Below, piece after piece: positions 60,501 through 64,000 of a stretch of 64,000 bases of DNA. The position numbers and the translations under genes were made by a program. Within the stretch, counting starts at the first letter, position 1. Each line of letters opens with the position of its first letter. The notes beneath the pieces are model-generated. The model had not been told where the DNA came from. It saw only the letters and a program-made list of their open reading frames with translations, and did no database searches. This DNA is from Ophiura sarsii (taxonomy: Eukaryota; Echinodermata; Ophiuroidea; Amphilepidida; Ophiuridae): contig CM069442.1 of NCBI GenBank assembly GCA_035610835.1, positions 28,659,798 to 28,723,797 on the forward strand. Reading direction: 5' to 3'.

Positions 60501-62637
60501 CGTGATATATGCATTTTAAGATCCGTTGCCTTAAAATGCGTCAAATATGCAAAATACAGCAATAAATGAAATGCGTGATATATGCATTTTGAGATAGAGG
60601 ATGGGGTGGATACACCGTATCCAAAATCTTCTTGGCGATGTTTGCAGTCTATACTCCCTCGTACCATAAATAACTGTACCATAAACAACTGCACCACGAT
60701 GCTCAACACTAGCTATTCCTTCTTCGCTGCACCGACACAGAATGAACATGAAATAATATAAAGAGTATAGTAATCGATATGATGTGATATCGCCGAGATC
60801 TTTTTTGCCTGTCATCTGCCAGATCTTCCGCTGGACTAAGCAGTTACTACCATACCACATATCCATGTCTGTGTCGCATGCCCTTGTTGTTGCGATGACA
60901 TTTGCGTCAGAAGAAGAGACAAGTGCCTGTTGTTCTGAACGCCAGAAGAATCGTCAGTTCTGGCCATTGATGTCGAGAGAATTTACAACATGTTCTCATC
61001 GATGCTTACTGCCTTGCTGTTTGATTTCTTATTTTGGCCTATTGCAGACATTGTGCAGACACGGTAGAAGTTGATCAGGATGTTTTTAACATGATTTACT
61101 GCTATAAAATGAGACTTCAATTTCATGAACTGTAGACGCTGTTATTTATAAGCTGTCAGTTGGTATGTTTGTATTATATTGTATTTTTGAAAATGCAAGT
61201 AATTTACCCCACCCCCCCAAATCAAAACAAACAAAACTGACTACTACCTTAAATAACTAATTAACCAATTCAAAATCTCACATTCATAGACATCTTGGCA
61301 CATTTGGTTTTGGAATGCCTTACTTTTAATATGTTATTGTTCTTTGTAGTTCTATTTTCTTTCATTTATACTAAATAGATATAGGTCATATACAACTTAA
61401 CTCAAATTTCAATTCTCTATTTTGATTTTATTTGTTGTGTATTGTATGATTCTCTCCTGTATAAAGAAGGATCAAAGCATCTGGAAGGATTGATTCATTG
61501 TTTCATTCGTATTGTGTAATTCTTTGCTGTTAAGATGCATTGAATAATTGTGAAATTGTATATATGTTTTTGTTGCGTTACATGTACAAGAAATTGTAAT
61601 TTGTGTTCGATATACTTGAAAGTTTCCCTGTATAGGCATTTATTTCAGAAGAAGGAGGTATACTTGTTGTCTATGTTTAATTATTTGCTGTTAAGATGCA
61701 TTGAATAATTGTTAATTTCTTGTTAAAAGCTTCCACATAGTAAATGTAATAATCATTGCTATTTAGATGCTCCGATTTGTTACTATGCGCTAACGATAGT
61801 TTGTAGTGTCCTGCTGTTAAGATGCATTAATTTCATACAGAATATACGGGACTGATACGGCGTATGTGCTTGTTAACAATTGGTGTTTTCTTCCGCGTAG
61901 TGTATTGAAAATGTGACTTTTGAAAAGTGACTAATTTTCTTTAAATGGCGCTAATCATGGTTTATCTTTGTTGCTATGTGTTATGTTTGGTTTCAAAATG
62001 TGCCTACAAGATTCATCCAAATGTCTATCTAGCCTGTTTGGTAAAACATAATCGAAAGTTACTTTAAATGACCTAAATAAAGTGTACGACTTTCTTTTGT
62101 TGAGCACTTTGTATGGTTTGAGCTGGACTAACCTTACGTTAGTCGTGCCAAGCTAGTCAGGCGACCTGTTTAGGTTTTCAGTGTACATTTGAAATTCTTG
62201 AATTGTTGTATATTGTTATTTAAGGCAAGTCTAATTATCATTAGATTTTTACCACCAAAATACCTACCTCCAAGGAGTCCAAGATCATCGAGGAAAGAAC
62301 TCTTGGGACGACCGTTCATATGCGGGTTTTGAAAACCTTCCTCGATTGAGTTGTAAGTATTCAAGACCACAAACAACTGTCCGGCAATGTTAAAACAGAA
62401 CACGGGACCATACCGTCTAGAGATCTCGGTAATAAGCTGATGAGGATGCAATCCTGACCTATAGAGTGATACTACCAGGTTCGGTAGATATCCAATAATT
62501 GGCCATCCCCATGGCCCAGGTGGAAGGTTTCTAGGTGTACAGATCCACCAGGTTATCAGCAGAATAATTACTACACAAAGTAATATGGTTGGGATATGTT
62601 GAACGTCAAACCAAAACGTTACAGACGACATCATCAT
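54533..62637 (-). CDS. CYP2-clan cytochrome P450, paralogue C (3 coding exons, canonical motifs)
   Basis: Third member of the tandem array, 508 residues, and the only one with every canonical P450 motif. Exons are 62268-62637, 55930-56904 and 54533-54714; introns are GT-AG and phase 1. Motifs are the N-terminal anchor, [16 protein letters not shown]-helix AGTDTT (residues 315-320), EIQR, FNPDRF and FGKGPRMCPG (Cys453). The start is at 62637, the first of three consecutive ATG codons. Exon 1 differs from B at only about eight residues, including Arg to Cys just after the membrane anchor (WWIC for WWMR). Intron 1 is 5.4 kb, against 1.1 kb in B and 1.8 kb in A, because it is filled with G-tract, MITE, SINE and GC-rich repeats. 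If only one of the three enzymes is catalytically conventional, this is the candidate. Confidence 0.92.
57078..57900. repeat. GGCGTAG-type G-tract element in P450 C intron 1
   Basis: CAGGGGCGTAGTGCGG and a 26-G tract (57100-57125) begin directly after CTGCAGGAT, where A and B continue with GTT(C/T)CAGGCGCGATTGCC, so this is the left edge of C-specific inserted DNA. 57190-57360 matches 32000-32345; GCACGAAGCGCGC occurs at 57620; another GGGGCGTAGCCAGAGG is at 57873. Confidence 0.6.
58604..59465. repeat. Copy of the P450 A upstream block inside P450 C intron 1
   Basis: TCAAAGGTTGACGTTCTGGT, reverse piggyBac-like MITE and GGTTTTCGATATTGAACAG...GTTTTATGGATGT match 19617-19960, except for the 503-bp insertion at 58671-59173. 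Confidence 0.7.
58671..59173. mobile_element. 503-bp CpG-rich insertion in the MITE, 8-10 bp TSD
   Basis: ATTACTAGTG flanks it on both sides (58661-58670 and 59174-59183). The interior has an ACTAGCGCCTAGCGGCGGGC ... GTGAGCACGGAAC block that is repeated inverted at 60115-60265. No ORF or clear TIR seen. Confidence 0.7.
59476..59791 (-). mobile_element. tRNA-derived SINE in P450 C intron 1
   Basis: Minus-strand head 59719-59791 is tRNA-like: A box TGGCGCAGTGG, anticodon loop CTCATGA (CAT), T arm GTGGG TTCGAGT CCCGC with a perfect B box GGTTCGAGTCC. The body follows (TTGCTCTTGAGTAAGGCAC-like, then CCGGCATTCTTCAG) and ends in short TTTACC repeats. Pol III boxes plus a non-tRNA body define a SINE; same strand as the P450 genes. 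Confidence 0.7.
59812..60865 (-). pseudogene. Unrecognised broken ORF, split by repeats
   Basis: Two minus-strand pieces, DMWYGSNCLVQRKIWQMTGK ... PRRFWIRCIHPIL (about 60866-60600) and VDGMQSTYDHDIILSN ... VMIIVMLFSMDPSIHQDW (60043-59816), look like parts of one protein interrupted by the repeat block at 60050-60595. I cannot assign a family. It is probably transposon-derived. Confidence 0.35.
60052..60595. repeat. Palindromic about 60-bp units and inverted CpG-rich block
   Basis: AAAATGCGTCAAATATGCA...TGCATTTT occurs twice in tandem (60461-60521 and 60534-60593) and once inverted (60055-60113). 60115-60265 is the inverse of 58830-59000, sharing ACTAGCGCCT...GGGCTATCCGCG and GTGAGCACGGAAC. 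Confidence 0.7.
61081..61890. other. AT-rich part of P450 C intron 1
   Basis: No feature apart from CTGTTAAGATGCATT, which occurs at about 61527, 61688 and 61813, hinting at a decayed tandem repeat. 61892-62104 is a single arm of the fold-back seen in P450 A intron 2. Confidence 0.5.
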
Positions 62638-62990
62638 TTGTTTGTGGCGTGAATCAAAACAGTTATTTTTCTATTGAATACTCTTTAAATAATTGTAGTT
62701 ACAGCATGACCTTGACGTATTGACGATCACTACAGTCAAATTTCAAATATGGAAGTACGGACGTTGTTGATCTGTAACAGATCCGGCCGGCCGGAATTTG
62801 ACGTTTTTCAGTGATGGAGAAGGTATGCGCCAGTAAAATCGAAACCCGGACGGACCTGAGTCGATTACCCTAATATATCCCACTAAACTTTATATTATAC
62901 CGTTAGTGTTCACTGATGCACTTAGCCTTAATTTTTCAGGTTAAATAGATAAATACAATCAACATTGTGTAAACTGTATTCATGCAGTTT
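62638..62990 (-). promoter_or_regulatory. Conserved proximal 5' flank of P450 C
   Basis: Counterpart of 45140-45515 with small indels, including the conserved AT-rich start-proximal stretch. The region beyond it (63350-63535) also matches 46350-46572 upstream of B, so the duplication unit reached at least 0.9 kb upstream of the gene. Confidence 0.45.
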
Positions 62991-63349
62991 TTGGAATGAG
63001 TCCAATTTCAGAATGGTCTACGCACAAGCAAAACAAATAAACCTACGTCATCAAATATTCAACACACGGCAGCAATATGTATATGTTGTTCCATGAGTGC
63101 CCGTGAGTCCCATTGTGTCAAACTTGATTAATGAGGGCTCACCAAGTTGTTATGATATTAATACCAACAGACAAAAACAGGCTGGTATTAACTTACAAAC
63201 CATAATAAATACACACCTAAAAATTGGTAGTTAAAAAATGATGCACTGACTGAAAGAGGGTTAAATATGACCATATAAGTTGTTCCATTCGTGCCCGTGA
63301 GGGCACGAATGGGACATTTTAAAATGACTGGAAAAGTGTCATATTATTT

Positions 63350-63535
63350 AACCCAACGTAGCATATCTGTTATTAACCATTTATTATCACAACACTTGGA
63401 TGGATGCTCAAACGGTAAAAGTCCGATCGCCAGCTTTAACTCTTGTCATAGGTTGATAGGTGTAAGACCGTTTATCGTCATTTTTATGAGTCAACCTTTC
63501 GGTATAGGGGAAAAAGAGCTGTATAAGTTCAGTTA
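63350..63535. repeat. Upstream duplicated flank (matches 46350-46572)
   Basis: ACTTGGATGGATGCTCAAAC, AAAAGTCCGATCGCCAGC and GAGTCAACCTTTCGGTATAG are shared with the region upstream of P450 B, in the same order and leading into a piggyBac-like MITE in both. Confidence 0.7.
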
Positions 63536-64000
63536 ACACTTTCCACACGGCAGGCGTCTGCAGACGACATTCCAAAATGTCACCAAATGTTTCAAAAATG
63601 GCAAAATAATTAAAGGTAGATGTTCCGATTGCTGGCCCGATTTGCAACTTGATGTTTTCTATTTTACACGAAAGGTCATCCTTAAAATTGTCACATTCCA
63701 AAGTCTGAGTTGCATAACTCCAATGGTTCTATTTTTAGAAGCACAAGGTCGCAATAAAATTGCCCATTGAGTAGTACACAGACATGAGCAAAATATGGGG
63801 AGTCTTCTGATATCAAAACATCTGGATGTGAAAAAAAAAATCATAGCCCCCAAAAAGTGATCGGAACATACACCTTTAAATGTCATTACCCATAATTGGA
63901 ATCACCATGAGCAATGCATTGAAATAAGTACAAACATTCCTAGTATTGGTTCAGTAATTCTTGAGATAGGCTTTGAAAGTTGGGAAAGGTTTCGGAAATA
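63534..64000 (+). mobile_element. piggyBac-like MITE, runs off the window end, split by a TTAA element
   Basis: Starts TTAACACTTTCCACACGGC and follows the family sequence to the window end. It is interrupted at 63614-63875. Confidence 0.75.
63614..63875. mobile_element. 262-bp TTAA-flanked TIR element nested in the MITE
   Basis: AGGTAGATGTTCCGAT at the left, inverse of AGGTGTATGTTCCGAT at the right, TTAA on both sides; other MITE copies read AATTAAATGTCATT uninterrupted. TTAA specificity fits piggyBac or Kolobok types. Confidence 0.78.

Noticed and set aside
60784..61074. 96-residue + strand ORF in P450 C intron 1
   Set aside because: It is antisense to the better-looking but broken minus-strand ORF; no domain seen.

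Overview
The window looks like a metazoan genome segment, most likely from a marine invertebrate (I would guess an ambulacrarian such as an echinoderm or hemichordate, but the sequence alone does not settle this). It is AT-rich, gene-poor and saturated with transposable elements. The coding signals are eukaryotic: GT-AG introns, no operons, and non-LTR reverse transcriptases of animal type. The only host genes I can support are three tandem, same-strand (minus) cytochrome P450 genes of the CYP2 clan. Paralogue A is at 14555-19286, B at 39627-45139 and C at 54533-62637. Each has three coding exons split by phase-1 introns at identical positions, each predicts exactly 508 residues, and each has the full set of P450 landmarks except at the oxygen-activating I-helix. 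That motif is canonical only in C (AGTDTT). It reads AGTDPL in B and is shortened and without its acid in A. This graded loss in otherwise intact genes is the most interesting protein-level observation here.

Layout. 1-14554 lies 3' of gene A and holds a broken transposon-type ORF, a GC-rich terminal-inverted-repeat element, copies of a 0.8 kb dispersed repeat, a 5'-truncated L2/CR1-like retrotransposon between two near-identical 0.73 kb direct repeats, and a dense cluster of large fold-back elements (7.8-9.5 kb). 19287-39626, between A and B, contains a region rich in a GGTCCATCTTACCTGAA motif, an RT fragment split by a TIR element with a 36-G tract, a 0.35 kb (GGGA)n microsatellite, a fold-back inserted in a 41-bp tandem array, a 2.7 kb structure with 0.46 kb inverted arms, four 239-bp tandem repeats, a GCGCGTAGCGCGC-bearing repeat cluster, a Mutator-like element with a 9-bp target duplication, and a duplicated copy of gene A's 3' flank that carries a hAT-like element with another element nested in it. 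45140-54532, between B and C, holds a Penelope-like palindrome, piggyBac-like MITEs, a 5'-truncated L1/Tx1-like insertion with a 16-bp target duplication, a large fold-back and a deleted Tc1/mariner-like element. 62638-64000 is the duplicated 5' flank of gene C.

How the pieces fit. The P450 cluster grew by duplication of a unit that included about 0.35 kb of proximal promoter, both introns and at least 1.5 kb of 3' flank. Transposons then landed differently in each copy, so the paralogues act as empty-site controls: the Tc1/mariner-like element is at a TA that is still empty beside A and B, the hAT-like element is only beside B, and a piggyBac-like MITE is only beside A. Intron 1 of C has swollen to 5.4 kb by several such insertions. 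Exon boundaries, domains and target duplications were read by eye; percentages and database identities were not computed.
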